Shown: piece after piece, positions 34,130-42,804 of the stretch
Numbering within the stretch: the first letter of the stretch is position 1
Layout: the number at the start of each line of letters is the position of its first letter
Origin: Burkholderia sp. Bp9143
Lineage (GTDB): Bacteria; Pseudomonadota; Gammaproteobacteria; Burkholderiales; Burkholderiaceae
Direction of reading: 5' to 3'
NCBI RefSeq assembly: GCF_003853645.1
Contig: NZ_QTPO01000060.1
Coordinates: 1-47,343, forward strand
DNA: 47,343 nt
Notes under the pieces: generated by a model
The model's database searches: none
What the model was told of the DNA's origin: nothing
The model's input: only the letters and a program-made list of their open reading frames with translations
Translations under genes and position numbers: made by a program

Positions 34130-35155
34130 GTGAGCGCCGCTGATCATCAGGCTAATGATGCGCCTAAGCGGATCAGTATCGACGCCGATGCCGCGCAGCC
34201 GGACATGCCCGCCGGTGGCTGGTTGCCTGAGCATCGTCCCAATCTGATCGATCGTCATCCTCTTATGACGCGACGTTACACAATTCCCACGTTCATGATC
34301 CAGCAGGCATATCGAGCCATTCGGGAGCGTGTCTACGCCCGTCGCACTGGCCTGGTCTTTATTGGAAGGACCCGATGCGGCAAGACGACCTGTGCACGGG
34401 CTGTGCGCCAGTATTTGCTCGAGGAGTTTCCCAGCGCGCACGTGATCGTCGTGGTAGCTCGGGAGACGTTGCGTCCGGTCAGCGGACATGCCTATCGCGT
34501 GATACTTGAGAGTGTAGGGCACGTGTGTGCAGTCCGAACGGATGCGACCCTGTTACTGCGCAACGTCGCGTCGGACATCGAGACGACCCTTGCTGCCAAG
34601 GGCGGCAATCATTTTGTCTTGATACTGGATGAAGTCAACCTGTTCAATCAGCACGATATCGGCAGCCTGTTGGAACTCGGCAACCTGCTCGATCTTCGCG
34701 GCATCACGATGACGGTCATCTCATTTGGCCAACCCAACGTCGAACACCTGATCACTAGCCTTCAGGAACAGAACAAGCTGCAGTTGATCGCGCGGTTCTT
34801 TCGTCGCCCAAAATCTTTTGATGGTTGCACCGGTGTTGAGATGCTAACTGGGGTGCTCACTTATCTCGACACAAAGAGTGAATGGCCGGAGGGATCCGGC
34901 TGGACATACACGGAGTTCTTCTTTCCGCAGGCGTATCGACAAGGATTTCGGTTCCATCACTACGCGGAACTGATCTGGAGTGAAATGTCCGCCGCGACGT
35001 CAGACGTGGAGAGCGGATTGAGCATGGAAGCGATCGCGATGACCATCGAATGGCTCTTCCTGTCGCTTCACCGGTTTGACGATGACCAGTTTCGGCTGGA
35101 GGCAAAGGATATCAAAAGTGCCATCGATGCCTCGGACCTGGGCTGGGGAAGCTAG
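34130..35155 (+). CDS. tnsC: TnsC/TniB-type AAA+ ATPase
   Basis: 341 residues. Walker A GRTRCGKTT (79-87), Walker B FVLILDEVN (Asp167-Glu168). Sensor-like ISFGQPN and the helical lid follow. GTG start preceded by AGGAGG, 10 bp after the tnsB stop codon. The family polymerises on target DNA and bridges the TniQ target selector to the transposase. Confidence 0.88.
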   Translation: MSAADHQANDAPKRISIDADAAQPDMPAGGWLPEHRPNLIDRHPLMTRRYTIPTFMIQQAYRAIRERVYARRTGLVFIGRTRCGKTTCARAVRQYLLEEFPSAHVIVVVARETLRPVSGHAYRVILESVGHVCAVRTDATLLLRNVASDIETTLAAKGGNHFVLILDEVNLFNQHDIGSLLELGNLLDLRGITMTVISFGQPNVEHLITSLQEQNKLQLIARFFRRPKSFDGCTGVEMLTGVLTYLDTKSEWPEGSGWTYTEFFFPQAYRQGFRFHHYAELIWSEMSAATSDVESGLSMEAIAMTIEWLFLSLHRFDDDQFRLEAKDIKSAIDASDLGWGS

Positions 35156-35169
35156 CGGCGAAAAGTTGT

Positions 35170-36789
35170 ATGCGACGGATTCTGAACGCGAGCGATCGCG
35201 ATTTCCCCGATGCGCGGTTGACATGGATGGCGGGTAGCATTGCGCCGTATGAGTCCGCCTGGATGGTGTTCGCGCGGGTGATGGCACTCAACTGCCTCAC
35301 CTGGGAAGAACTTCGACGCCTACTTTCATTGTCGGTATCTGGGACGACAAGGTCCGAAAACGATTTTCTCTCCGGGCATTGGGTTTCGTTTTCCGCCTAT
35401 TCCTCACTGCTCCGCGAGCGGAGAATTGTCCTCGAGAGGGGCTTTCCAGACATGTTGGGGTTTCCGCGCAGCGTGTCGAATACGAGGGGCATTCGGCACT
35501 GCCCAGAGTGCATACGATCCGGCTATCACTGTACATTGTTCGCGATCGGTGCATTGACGCACTGTCCGTGGCATCGTGTTCCGCTGACCAGGGGGTGTGT
35601 GCGATGCGCGATGACGGTTCGAACTATGGATCCGCTTACCGCATCGGACGGTGTCATTTGTTCGGAATGCGGCACTTGCATCATCGATGCGGTTCGCTTC
35701 ATGACGGCTCGCGCGGACTTGGAGCTTTGGCAGGCAATGGAAGAAACGTGCGGACAGATTGTCGTTTGGTGGAGCGCGGTATGTGAAAAGGAGCCATACG
35801 CGAATGATCTGCTCGGCGACGCGTTGGGCGGAGCTGTTCGTGGGCACCACATGAAGCTGAAATGGGGTGGCGTGACTGCACTGGAATTGCCGCCGGAATG
35901 TTGGCAAGAGCCCGCCGCCTCGACACCGGCAATGATTGTTAAATGGCCGGAACCGGACGAGGCGAATGCGCTTGACCCCGACGCATGGGAGAAAATCGTC
36001 ATCGGACACTATCGCTGCGTGCGACGCCAAGTATTCAGGCGCTTTGTACGCCAGCACCGACGGTGCTTGTCGATTCTCGCTTCCGCGCAGCGATCCGATT
36101 TCGAGTGTCTTGATCGACAACACGTTTGTACAGTATGTATTGCGTACATTGTCTGGAGGCGCGCATTCGAGCAAGATGCTGAATCTGTCATGCGAGAGTT
36201 CAGACTGTCTCGACTCATAGAAGCCGACTATGCTCATGACGCGAAGAGCGAGGCTCGCTTGCTCGATCCGCCACGCTCGTGCTCCGACCACTGGCCTTCT
36301 TCGGGCGGTCGGCAAGGAAGCCGGTCAAGCGTGCAGTGGACACCGCGACTGCTCTCACTCCGCGGCCTTGACCCATCTGCAGACTTCTATCCTCGCCTGC
36401 TGTATGCCGAATTCCTCCGCCTATGGATGGAACTGGAAGTCGATCATGTCGGTGCGAACCTCAAGGTCAGCATTAATCCATTGACCCGTGGCGAACTTCA
36501 ATTGCCGCTTGTTACCCGACGAACGTGCCCAGATCGGTTCCCGAGCGAACCGAGGTGCGGCTTTGTTGTCTTGCTGCCTGACGCGAGGTCGCTGCTGGAC
36601 CACGCAAACGCACGTTGCGCATATCGTCGATCGGTTGGACATTCGATGTTTGATGTGCAGGCTCAGCGGAATGCTGACATCTTCCAGTGGAAAGCGCCTG
36701 AATTTCCAAGTCCCACGATTAAGCTCCGTTGTAACCACGATTCACGTATCTTTGACTATATTGTTCCGTTTCCGTCTGATGTCCCCTAA
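35170..36789 (+). CDS. tniQ: TniQ/TnsD-family target-site protein
   Basis: 539 residues. The zinc-binding region HCPECIRSGYHC...HCPWHRVPL..GCVRC (Cys111, Cys114, Cys132, His135, Cys143, Cys146) is the TniQ hallmark, followed by another CxxCxxC (164-170). At 539 residues it is closer to TnsD (about 500) than to short TniQ proteins, which suggests recognition of a specific DNA site. 14 bp after tnsC. Its target here is unknown; the element sits upstream of a DUF2945-DUF488 operon. Confidence 0.82.
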   Translation: MRRILNASDRDFPDARLTWMAGSIAPYESAWMVFARVMALNCLTWEELRRLLSLSVSGTTRSENDFLSGHWVSFSAYSSLLRERRIVLERGFPDMLGFPRSVSNTRGIRHCPECIRSGYHCTLFAIGALTHCPWHRVPLTRGCVRCAMTVRTMDPLTASDGVICSECGTCIIDAVRFMTARADLELWQAMEETCGQIVVWWSAVCEKEPYANDLLGDALGGAVRGHHMKLKWGGVTALELPPECWQEPAASTPAMIVKWPEPDEANALDPDAWEKIVIGHYRCVRRQVFRRFVRQHRRCLSILASAQRSDFECLDRQHVCTVCIAYIVWRRAFEQDAESVMREFRLSRLIEADYAHDAKSEARLLDPPRSCSDHWPSSGGRQGSRSSVQWTPRLLSLRGLDPSADFYPRLLYAEFLRLWMELEVDHVGANLKVSINPLTRGELQLPLVTRRTCPDRFPSEPRCGFVVLLPDARSLLDHANARCAYRRSVGHSMFDVQAQRNADIFQWKAPEFPSPTIKLRCNHDSRIFDYIVPFPSDVP

Positions 36790-36907
36790 CGTGAGCGAAT
36801 TGTCGGCCTGTCCGTGAATTGGTTTGACCGAATATTTGCGCCGCCCGCGACAGATGGCGTAGACCGATCCTGTGTGATGCCTTGAGTGGAAAGAAGGGAG
36901 CAATAGT

Positions 36908-37102
36908 ACCGAACACATCGGCCGCACGCTCCTGCAACTGCCGCTTCCATTCCGTGATCTGATTCGGATGGACGTCGTATTGCTGCGCCAATTCGGCCAG
37001 CGTCCGCTCGCCCTTGACTGCGGCCAGCGCCACCTTCGCTTTGAACGCCGCTGAGTGCGTCCGTCGGGTTCTCTTCGTCAGTTCTCGTTCTTTTGCCAGC
37101 AT
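36908..37102 (-). pseudogene. IS3-family orfA fragment
   Basis: Minus-strand reading from Met at 37102: MLAKERELTKRTRRTHSAAF, KAKVALAAVKGERTLAELAQ, QYDVHPNQITEWKRQLQ. This is the helix-turn-helix protein of an IS3-type element. Similarity stops after AADVFG at 36908, where the transposon module or its debris begins; orfB is absent. The frame continues to 36719 but that part is not IS3-like. Confidence 0.8.
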
Positions 37103-37259
37103 TATCGCTGGCTCAGGCCCCGGAAGTTCCACTTATCCGACTGTCCGAATTTGCGCGGCCACCTCTAATCTTATTGCGTTTAAAGTGGAAATATGTGTGT
37201 CAATGCGCTCGCGCTTTGCATCGTGGTGAGTAGGAAAGGGTGGTGACAGATTTATTCCG

Positions 37260-37529
37260 GCCTACGCATTGATCGACGCCGCGTGCGGCTTCGCGGCCAG
37301 CACGGTGTGCGACCCGGTCCTGGCCGCCCAGTTCGCCGTTCGGTGTTTGGCGCCTGCGAAGGGGCAGGCCTTCATCGTGCGCGGGCGGGTGGTGAAAGCG
37401 GGCAGGCGCCAGGTGTTCGCGTCCGCGGACCTTCACTGCCAAGGTCCCGAGTCCTCGGAACCGCAACTCTGCGCAACTGGCGATGCCGTCCTCGCCCTGG
37501 TGGGAGGAACGTCTGCCAGTTCGCCGTGA
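37260..37529 (+). pseudogene. PaaI-type hotdog thioesterase, C-terminal fragment
   Basis: In-frame text YALIDAACGFAASTV, FAVRCLAPAKGQAFIVRGRV, VKAGRRQVFASADL, LCATGDAVLALVG matches the second half of PaaI-like acyl-CoA thioesterases. The N-terminal part and start are missing; upstream sequence (37103-37259) is IS3 flank without coding sense. A dead gene, evidence of earlier cargo lost by insertion or deletion. Confidence 0.7.
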
Positions 37530-37795
37530 ATGGTTGTGCTGGCAGTGTGTAGCGCAGCAGGTGCGATCATGGGAAAGACAAGAGCGGCGTCACTGCTGCG
37601 TCGACTCATGCCGCTAACGTGTCCGTTCTTTCCAGTTGGCGCCATCGAGGTCTATCCGAATCAATTAGCGTGTCCCTGAGTGAGATCGGCCGGTTATCGG
37701 TCGTGCAGTGTGCGGAGATGGCTTCCTCGTTGTGTATCTGATGCGCCATCGCCTGTTGAGACCCAATCTGTATCAACGGTCACCCTAGGTGTGAG
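37530..37795. other. 266-bp stretch without recognisable genes
   Basis: Between the thioesterase fragment and the SDR C-terminal fragment. No convincing reading frame, repeat or insertion end was seen. Confidence 0.5.
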
Positions 37796-37926
37796 TTACC
37801 AGGGAAGTTGCTTCCCATCTCTGAAGAAAAGGCCGGTGGGGCCATTGGCCGGCAAGGTGGCACCCCACACGATACTGTGTGCACCTTCCTCTACAGGACG
37901 TCCCGGTGTTGGGCGCAAAGTAATAA
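37796..37926 (-). pseudogene. C-terminal fragment of the SDR split by IS21
   Basis: Minus-strand translation outside the IS gives RPVEEGAHSIVWGATLPANG then PTGLFFRDGKQLPW and TAA at 37796. This is the typical end of a carbonyl-reductase-type short-chain dehydrogenase. It continues the N-terminal part lying at 39841-40500 on the other side of the IS21 element. Confidence 0.75.
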
Positions 37927-37998
37927 TGAGCCACTTCGCGCGAAGTAAATCTGAGCCACCTTTCAGTACAGTCAGCCTTTTGCGCGCAAAGGCTGGCG

Positions 37999-39027
37999 AT
38001 GCTCCAGAAGGAACAGTGGATGCAAATCCATGTGCTCAAAGCCCAAGGCGTATCGGAGCGCGAGATCGCGCGGCGCCTGGGCATTTCTCGCAACACGGTG
38101 GCGCGGTACCTGGCGGCAGAGGAAGTGCCGCGCTACAAGCCGCGTGAACCGCGACCAACCAAGCTCGGAGCGTTCGAGGCGTACGTCCTCGAGCGCATGA
38201 GCGCCGCAGCACCCGAGATCATCGCTGCGCCGGCGCTGCTGCGCGAGTTGCGTGCGCGTGGCTACGATGGCCAGTTGCGAAGCCTGCAGGCTTTCATGAA
38301 CACGCATAAGTCCGTGCCGAAGCCAGACCCGGTCGTGAGGTTCGAGACCGAGCCCGGTCGGCAGATGCAGTGCGATTTCGTTGTCTTCCGTCGAGGCACC
38401 GACCCGCTTTACGCCTTCACCGCCACGCTCGGCTTCAGTCGTTGGCGCTGGGCGCGCTTCACCACCGATGAACGCGCCGAGACGCTGGTCGCCTGTCATC
38501 ATGCGCTGTTCGAAGCCCTGGGCGGCGTTCCTCGTGAGATCCTTTACGACAACGCCAAGACCATCGTTGTCGAGCGCGATGCGTATGGCGACGGTCAACA
38601 CCGCTGGCACGCCGGGTTGCTCGATCTGGCCAAGCGGTACGGCTTCCTGCCCAGACTGTGCCAACCGTACCGTGCGCAGACCAAGGGCAAGGTCGAGCGA
38701 TTCCACCGCTATCTGCGCGGCAATTTCTATGTGCCGCTGGCCAGCCAGCTCAAGCAGTCCGGCTTGATGCTCGACGCCGTGACTGCGAACGTCGAGGTGA
38801 GTAAATGGCTGCGCGACGTGGCCAACCAGCGCGTGCATCCGGTTACAGGGCTGGCACCCGCGATTCTGTTGGAGCAACGAGAACGGGCTTGCTTGCGCGA
38901 TATGCCTGGCTACGCGGTGCCCCGATTGCCGGCTCGCGCCGTCGCTCGGCCGCGCGTTGACCCCGCGATGTCGATCCAGCACCCGTTGTCTGTCTACCAG
39001 CAATTGCTGACCGAGGTGCGCGCATGA
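37999..39027 (+). CDS. istA: IS21 transposase IstA
   Basis: 342 residues. N-terminal helix-turn-helix (~18-39, VSEREIARRLGISRNTVARY) and DDE catalytic core: Asp126 (MQCDFVVF), Asp184 (LYDNAKT), Glu233 (KGKVERFHRYL). Cuts and joins the element ends. Overlaps istB by 4 bp. Length is at the short end of the IS21 transposases, but no catalytic part is missing. Confidence 0.93.
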   Translation: MLQKEQWMQIHVLKAQGVSEREIARRLGISRNTVARYLAAEEVPRYKPREPRPTKLGAFEAYVLERMSAAAPEIIAAPALLRELRARGYDGQLRSLQAFMNTHKSVPKPDPVVRFETEPGRQMQCDFVVFRRGTDPLYAFTATLGFSRWRWARFTTDERAETLVACHHALFEALGGVPREILYDNAKTIVVERDAYGDGQHRWHAGLLDLAKRYGFLPRLCQPYRAQTKGKVERFHRYLRGNFYVPLASQLKQSGLMLDAVTANVEVSKWLRDVANQRVHPVTGLAPAILLEQRERACLRDMPGYAVPRLPARAVARPRVDPAMSIQHPLSVYQQLLTEVRA

Positions 39028-39797
39028 ACCTGCAGCAGGAACGCATCGACGGGCACTGCCAGAGCCTGAAGCTCGAGGGGCTCATGCAACGATACGTCGC
39101 TCTGGCGAGCGATGCCGCGGCCAAGCAATGGAGCTTCCTCGACTTCCTTGAGAACGCGCTCGCTCACGAACGAGAGACGAGGCAAGTTCGTTCGCGGCAA
39201 ACACTGGTGCGCATGGCCGGGTTCCCCGCCATCAAGACGCTCGATGACTACGACTACAGTTTCGCCGTCGGGGCGCCACGCAAGACGATCGATGAGCTTG
39301 CCACCCTGCGCTTCATTGAGCGAGGCGAGAACGCCGTGTTGCTAGGTCCGTCAGGCGTGGGCAAGACCCACCTCGCGATCGCCATCGGGTATGCCGCGAC
39401 ACAGGCGGGCATCAAGACGAAGTTCATCACGGCAGCGGATCTGATGTTGCAGCTCGAGGCCGCGCGCCGACAGGAGCGATACGACGCGGTTCTTCGGCAC
39501 AACATTCTCGGCCCGAGGTTGCTCATCGTTGACGAGATCGGCTATCTGCCGCTCTCGGGGGATCAGGCTAGCCACTTCTTCCAGATCGTCGCCAAGCGCT
39601 ACGAGCGCGGGTCGATGATCCTGACCAGCAACCTTCCGTTTGCGCAGTGGGATGAAACCTTTGGCGGCAACACCACACTGACTGCAGCGATGCTTGACCG
39701 CATCCTGCACCACGCCCACATCATCCAGATCAAAGGAGACAGCTACAGACTGAAACAGCAACGCCAAGCCGGCCACGTTTCGTCATCGAAGAGGTAA
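39024..39797 (+). CDS. istB: IS21 helper ATPase IstB
   Basis: 257-residue AAA+ (DnaC-like) protein. Walker A LGPSGVGKTH (~107-116), Walker B LLIVDEIGYLPL, sensor SMILTSNLPF. Assembles on target DNA to help the transposase. Translationally coupled to istA and ends 46 bp before the right terminal repeat. Confidence 0.93.
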   Translation: MNLQQERIDGHCQSLKLEGLMQRYVALASDAAAKQWSFLDFLENALAHERETRQVRSRQTLVRMAGFPAIKTLDDYDYSFAVGAPRKTIDELATLRFIERGENAVLLGPSGVGKTHLAIAIGYAATQAGIKTKFITAADLMLQLEAARRQERYDAVLRHNILGPRLLIVDEIGYLPLSGDQASHFFQIVAKRYERGSMILTSNLPFAQWDETFGGNTTLTAAMLDRILHHAHIIQIKGDSYRLKQQRQAGHVSSSKR

Positions 39798-39840
39798 CGA
39801 CTGGCTCAGTTTTACTTTGCGCGATCAGGCGCGAAGTGGC

Positions 39841-40500
39841 TCAGATTTCAAATGCGTTTGACACCGGCGAGCCGGGGTAGGTGGCGACCAGACCCGGACA
39901 GACCGAGTTGACGAGGATCTGATGTGCCTTGAAGTCTTGGGCGAGCTTGAGCGTCAGGCCGTTGATGGCTAATTTAGTCAGTGCGTATGAGCCAATCGGC
40001 ACATCACCAAATTGACTCATTTCAAAGCCGGGATTGTTGACGAGGCCGAAGTCGGGGTCCCAGAACGCGCCGGCTCCGCTGGAGACATTCACGATTCGCG
40101 CGTCACCCGAAGCGCACAACAGAGGGAAAAACTCCTGCGACATCCGCCAGGTGCCGAGCAGATTGGTCTCGAACTGTTGGCGAACCGCATCCAGGTCTGT
40201 GCGGAAATCTTGCACAGGCGTCACCGCCATGATGGCGGCATTGTTGACCAGCACGTCTAACTTTCCGAACTTCTCGGTCACGGCGGCGACCGCACGAGCT
40301 ACACTGTCACCGTCGGTGGTGTCCAATTGCAGCGCCGAGACCTTGAGCCCGCTATCCTGGAGTTCCTGAGCATATTCCTCGGCCTTCTTCCCGATCCTTG
40401 CGGTAACAAAGACATGGAAGCCCAAGTGCGCGAGTTGCCTAGCGGTCTCGAATCCTAGGCCCTGTCGACGCCCCGCGCCGGTGACAAGTGCGATTCTCAT
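39841..40500 (-). pseudogene. Short-chain dehydrogenase, N-terminal part, truncated by IS21
   Basis: 219 codons. Rossmann motif TGAGRRQGLGFETA, LDVLVNNAAIM, IVNVSSGAG, the catalytic YALTK and VNSVCPGLVATYPG are present. Beyond these the reading ends SNAFEI and stops on the TGA supplied by the IS21 terminal repeat (39841-39843). The real C-terminus lies at 37796-37926. The start at 40500 has AGGAA upstream. The active site is complete, but loss of ~40 residues probably destroys the fold. Confidence 0.85.
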
Positions 40501-40528
40501 TGATCTATTCCTCATAGCGTCAAGATTG

Positions 40529-40554
40529 AGTGCTTCGGCTACGCCTGAAGCACT
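40529..40554. other. Perfect 8-bp hairpin between the SDR and aldo/keto reductase genes
   Basis: AGTGCTTC (40529-40536) pairs with GAAGCACT (40547-40554), 10-base loop, no T-run. Possible attenuator or RNA-processing site in the leftward operon. Confidence 0.4.
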
Positions 40555-40667
40555 GTCGGTCACATGGGCCCAAGCCCCTCCAGACCTGTGAGAGGGATGG
40601 GCGAACCAGTAGACCAGCGCCCAAGGATCTCCAAACGCCCGACAAGGCCGTTCTCAGATACTCCTGA

Positions 40668-41582
40668 TCAGTCGGCCAGGCTCGGATCACCCATGGACCA
40701 GGCAATGCCGTCGCCGCGGTCCAGGGTACGGATCAAGGCCATGTCCGGGTCGTCGATCACGAAGCCATCCAGGTCAATGTTCTGGCACATGCGCTGCGGG
40801 TTGAGGCTCTTGGGCAGCACCGCATAGCCGTTCTGAACACCCCAGTGCAGCAGCAACTGGGCCTCGGTCACACCGTACTTGGCGGCCATGTCGGCGAAGA
40901 CGGGGCCATCGTCCTTGCCGGCCGCGGCTTTGCGGCTGTCCTGGCCGGGCTGGGTGCGCCAGGTCGACAGCGGCGCCAGGCTGCTGTACGCGATGGGGGC
41001 GATCCCTTGCTCACGCAGGTAGGCAACCAATTCCGGCTTCTGCGACCAAGGGTGCAGTTCGATCTGGTTGGCCTCGGGTGTCGGCAGACCTGCGGCCCGG
41101 ATTTCTTCCAGATGCTTGCGGCTGTAGTTGCTGACACCAATGCTGCGCACCTTGCCGGCGCGCTTGAGTTCGACCAGCGCACGCCACTGGTCCAGGCGTG
41201 CCTGCCCACCCTGCGGAGAGTGGATCAGGTAGAGGTCAAGGTAGTCCAAGCCCAGTTTGGCCAGGCTCTCCTCGAACGCGGCCATCGTCTGTGATTGCGA
41301 CTTCGGCTCCTCGCTCCAAGCCGAAAAGCCCGGCCAGAGCTTGGTGGTCACGAAGAGATCGCGACGGTTCAAGCCGCTGGCTTGGAGGCCGGCGTGGATG
41401 CCCGCGCCGACAGCCTCCTCATTTTGGTAGACCGCCGCCGTGTCCACGTGCCGATAGCCCAGGCCGATGGCCGTGCTCACGGCTTGCGGCGCATCGGCCG
41501 GCGTGACCAGGTAGGTGCCGAAGCCGACGGCCGGAATGGCGGTGTCGTCGTTCAGGCGAAACGTCTTCTGAGTGATGCTCAT
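40668..41582 (-). CDS. Aldo/keto reductase (first of two)
   Basis: 304 residues, NADPH-dependent TIM barrel. Catalytic tetrad Asp47 (HVDTAAVY), Tyr52, Lys81 (TKLW) and His121 (LIHSP). Cofactor end LPKSLNPQRMCQN. Reduces aldehydes or ketones; substrate unknown. 24 bp from the second reductase on the same strand, within a leftward redox gene block. Confidence 0.88.
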   Translation of the reverse strand: MSITQKTFRLNDDTAIPAVGFGTYLVTPADAPQAVSTAIGLGYRHVDTAAVYQNEEAVGAGIHAGLQASGLNRRDLFVTTKLWPGFSAWSEEPKSQSQTMAAFEESLAKLGLDYLDLYLIHSPQGGQARLDQWRALVELKRAGKVRSIGVSNYSRKHLEEIRAAGLPTPEANQIELHPWSQKPELVAYLREQGIAPIAYSSLAPLSTWRTQPGQDSRKAAAGKDDGPVFADMAAKYGVTEAQLLLHWGVQNGYAVLPKSLNPQRMCQNIDLDGFVIDDPDMALIRTLDRGDGIAWSMGDPSLAD

Positions 41583-41606
41583 GGGGTGCTCCGGTAGCGA
41601 TGGCAG

Positions 41607-42509
41607 TCACTTCGCCTGGCTGGCGACGCGCTTGCGGACGGTTTCCAGATCGTTGACTTCCGGGTCGGGGCCGCCACGCTCGTCGCAGTTCAGCGCATCG
41701 ATGGCGGCCACCTCCGACGGCGTGAGCTGGAAGTCGAAGATCGCGATGTTCTCGGCCAGTCGCTCGTCACGGCTGGACTTGGGGATGGCCGACACGCCGT
41801 GTTCGATGTGCCAGCGCAGAATCACCTGGGCAGGCGTTTTGCCGTACTTGGCCGCCAGTCCAGCGATCACCGGGTCGTGCAGTGGATCATGCACGGCAGC
41901 GGGGTCTTGCGCCCAATAGCGCTTCACTCCGCCGATCGGCGACCATGCCTGGGTCAGGACATGGTGCTTGGCATTGGCGTCTCGGACCGGGGCCTGCACC
42001 AGGTAGGGATGCAGTTCGACCTGGTTGAGCATGGGCGCGATCGCCGAGCGCTCGATGAGGGCATCCAGATGCGCTGGGTTGAAATTGCACACGCCAATGG
42101 CCCGGACGCGGCCCTCGCCCCGCAGTTTCTCCAGCGCACGCCAGGACGCCAGCGTGTTGTCGAACTCACGCGGCACCGGCCAATGCAGCAGGTACAGGTC
42201 GAGGTAGTCCAGGCCGAGCTTGCCCAGGCTGGTGTCGAAAGCCCGCAAGGCCGCTTCATAGCCGTAGTCGGTGAGGAACAGCTTGGTGGTGACGAACAGC
42301 TCGGAGCGGTCGATGCCGCTCTGGCGAATGCCTTCGCCGACCTGCGCCTCGTTCTGGTAGGCCGCGGCCGTGTCGATCAGGCGGTAGCCCTTGTCGATCG
42401 CTGTCTTCACGACGCGGACCGTGTCATCCCCGGTACTGCGGAAGACGCCCAGCCCCAACAGAGGGATCTGGATACCGTTGCTGAGCGTGGTGAGGGGGCT
42501 GGTCGTCAT
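41607..42509 (-). CDS. Aldo/keto reductase (second of two)
   Basis: 300 residues. Tetrad Asp46 (LIDTAAAY), Tyr51, Lys76 (TKLF) and His109 (LLHWP); NADPH-binding IPKSSRDERLAEN. It resembles the diketogulonate-reductase branch. Clearly different from its neighbour, so the pair is not a recent duplication. Followed upstream by a 295-bp gap that contains a dead dehydrogenase tail. Confidence 0.88.
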   Translation of the reverse strand: MTTSPLTTLSNGIQIPLLGLGVFRSTGDDTVRVVKTAIDKGYRLIDTAAAYQNEAQVGEGIRQSGIDRSELFVTTKLFLTDYGYEAALRAFDTSLGKLGLDYLDLYLLHWPVPREFDNTLASWRALEKLRGEGRVRAIGVCNFNPAHLDALIERSAIAPMLNQVELHPYLVQAPVRDANAKHHVLTQAWSPIGGVKRYWAQDPAAVHDPLHDPVIAGLAAKYGKTPAQVILRWHIEHGVSAIPKSSRDERLAENIAIFDFQLTPSEVAAIDALNCDERGGPDPEVNDLETVRKRVASQAK

Positions 42510-42676
42510 GGCGAGACCCGTTGTCGTGTGTTTTGAGGGTCGGAATGCCCGATGGCGGTCAGCAGGAAGATGATCCCATGGGCTTGTGCTGCCGCTTGCT
42601 GGGAGCTGTCTTCGTTGCGACCGAAGGCTGTGCTGCCCAGCGCCAAGGCTGTCTTGTTGGCCAGTCGATTGCGCAT
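42510..42676 (-). pseudogene. Possible SDR N-terminal remnant
   Basis: Minus-strand reading MRNRLANKTALALGSTAFGR resembles the first strand and glycine motif of short-chain dehydrogenases (RLANKTALxTG) but loses similarity after ~20 residues. Weak; may be chance. Confidence 0.3.
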
Positions 42677-42702
42677 TGCTGTGTGCTCCCGATGGGGTGG
42701 CC

Positions 42703-42802
42703 TTACTGGCCGTCCAGTTGGATCACCACCTTGCCGAAATGCGAGGCCGACTCCAGGTGGCGGTAGGCATCGATACCTTCCCAGTGTGGCTTGAGGAGCG
42801 CC
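42703..42802 (-). pseudogene. C-terminal remnant of a zinc-type alcohol dehydrogenase/quinone reductase
   Basis: Minus-strand translation LLKPHWEGIDAYRHLESASH then FGKVVIQLDGQ and TAA at 42703, the usual last ~30 residues of medium-chain dehydrogenases. The rest is missing; the CMD-family gene stop lies directly beyond. A deletion scar inside the block. Confidence 0.75.
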
Positions 42803-42804
42803 CC

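Larger units (their letters stand above)
31239..36910 (+). mobile_element. Tn7/Tn5053-like transposition module (tnsA-like, tnsB, tnsC, tniQ)
   Basis: Four codirectional, tightly packed genes with lower GC and less biased codons than the chromosome. The left edge is set by the composition change and the first TGGAACTAAAT at 31239. The right edge is uncertain: the complement of 36896-36910 (GGTACTATTGCTCCC) weakly resembles the left end (GGAACTAAATCTCACCC), and an IS3 reading frame is cut at exactly this point. Alternatively, as in Tn7, the tnsA side is one terminus and cargo continues rightward past the window end. Confidence 0.75.
37927..39843 (+). mobile_element. IS21-family insertion sequence
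   Basis: Terminal inverted repeats TGAGCCACTTCGCGC (37927-37941) and its complement (39829-39843). Subterminal copies of GCGCRAAGTAANNNTGAGCC occur inside both ends, and one copy (37914-37933) straddles the left boundary. Carries istA and istB intact, so it may be active. No clear target duplication is seen. Confidence 0.87.

Noticed and set aside
37914..39850. Target-site duplication of IS21
   Set aside because: Bases flanking the two terminal repeats (AGTAATAA and GATTTCAA) do not match.
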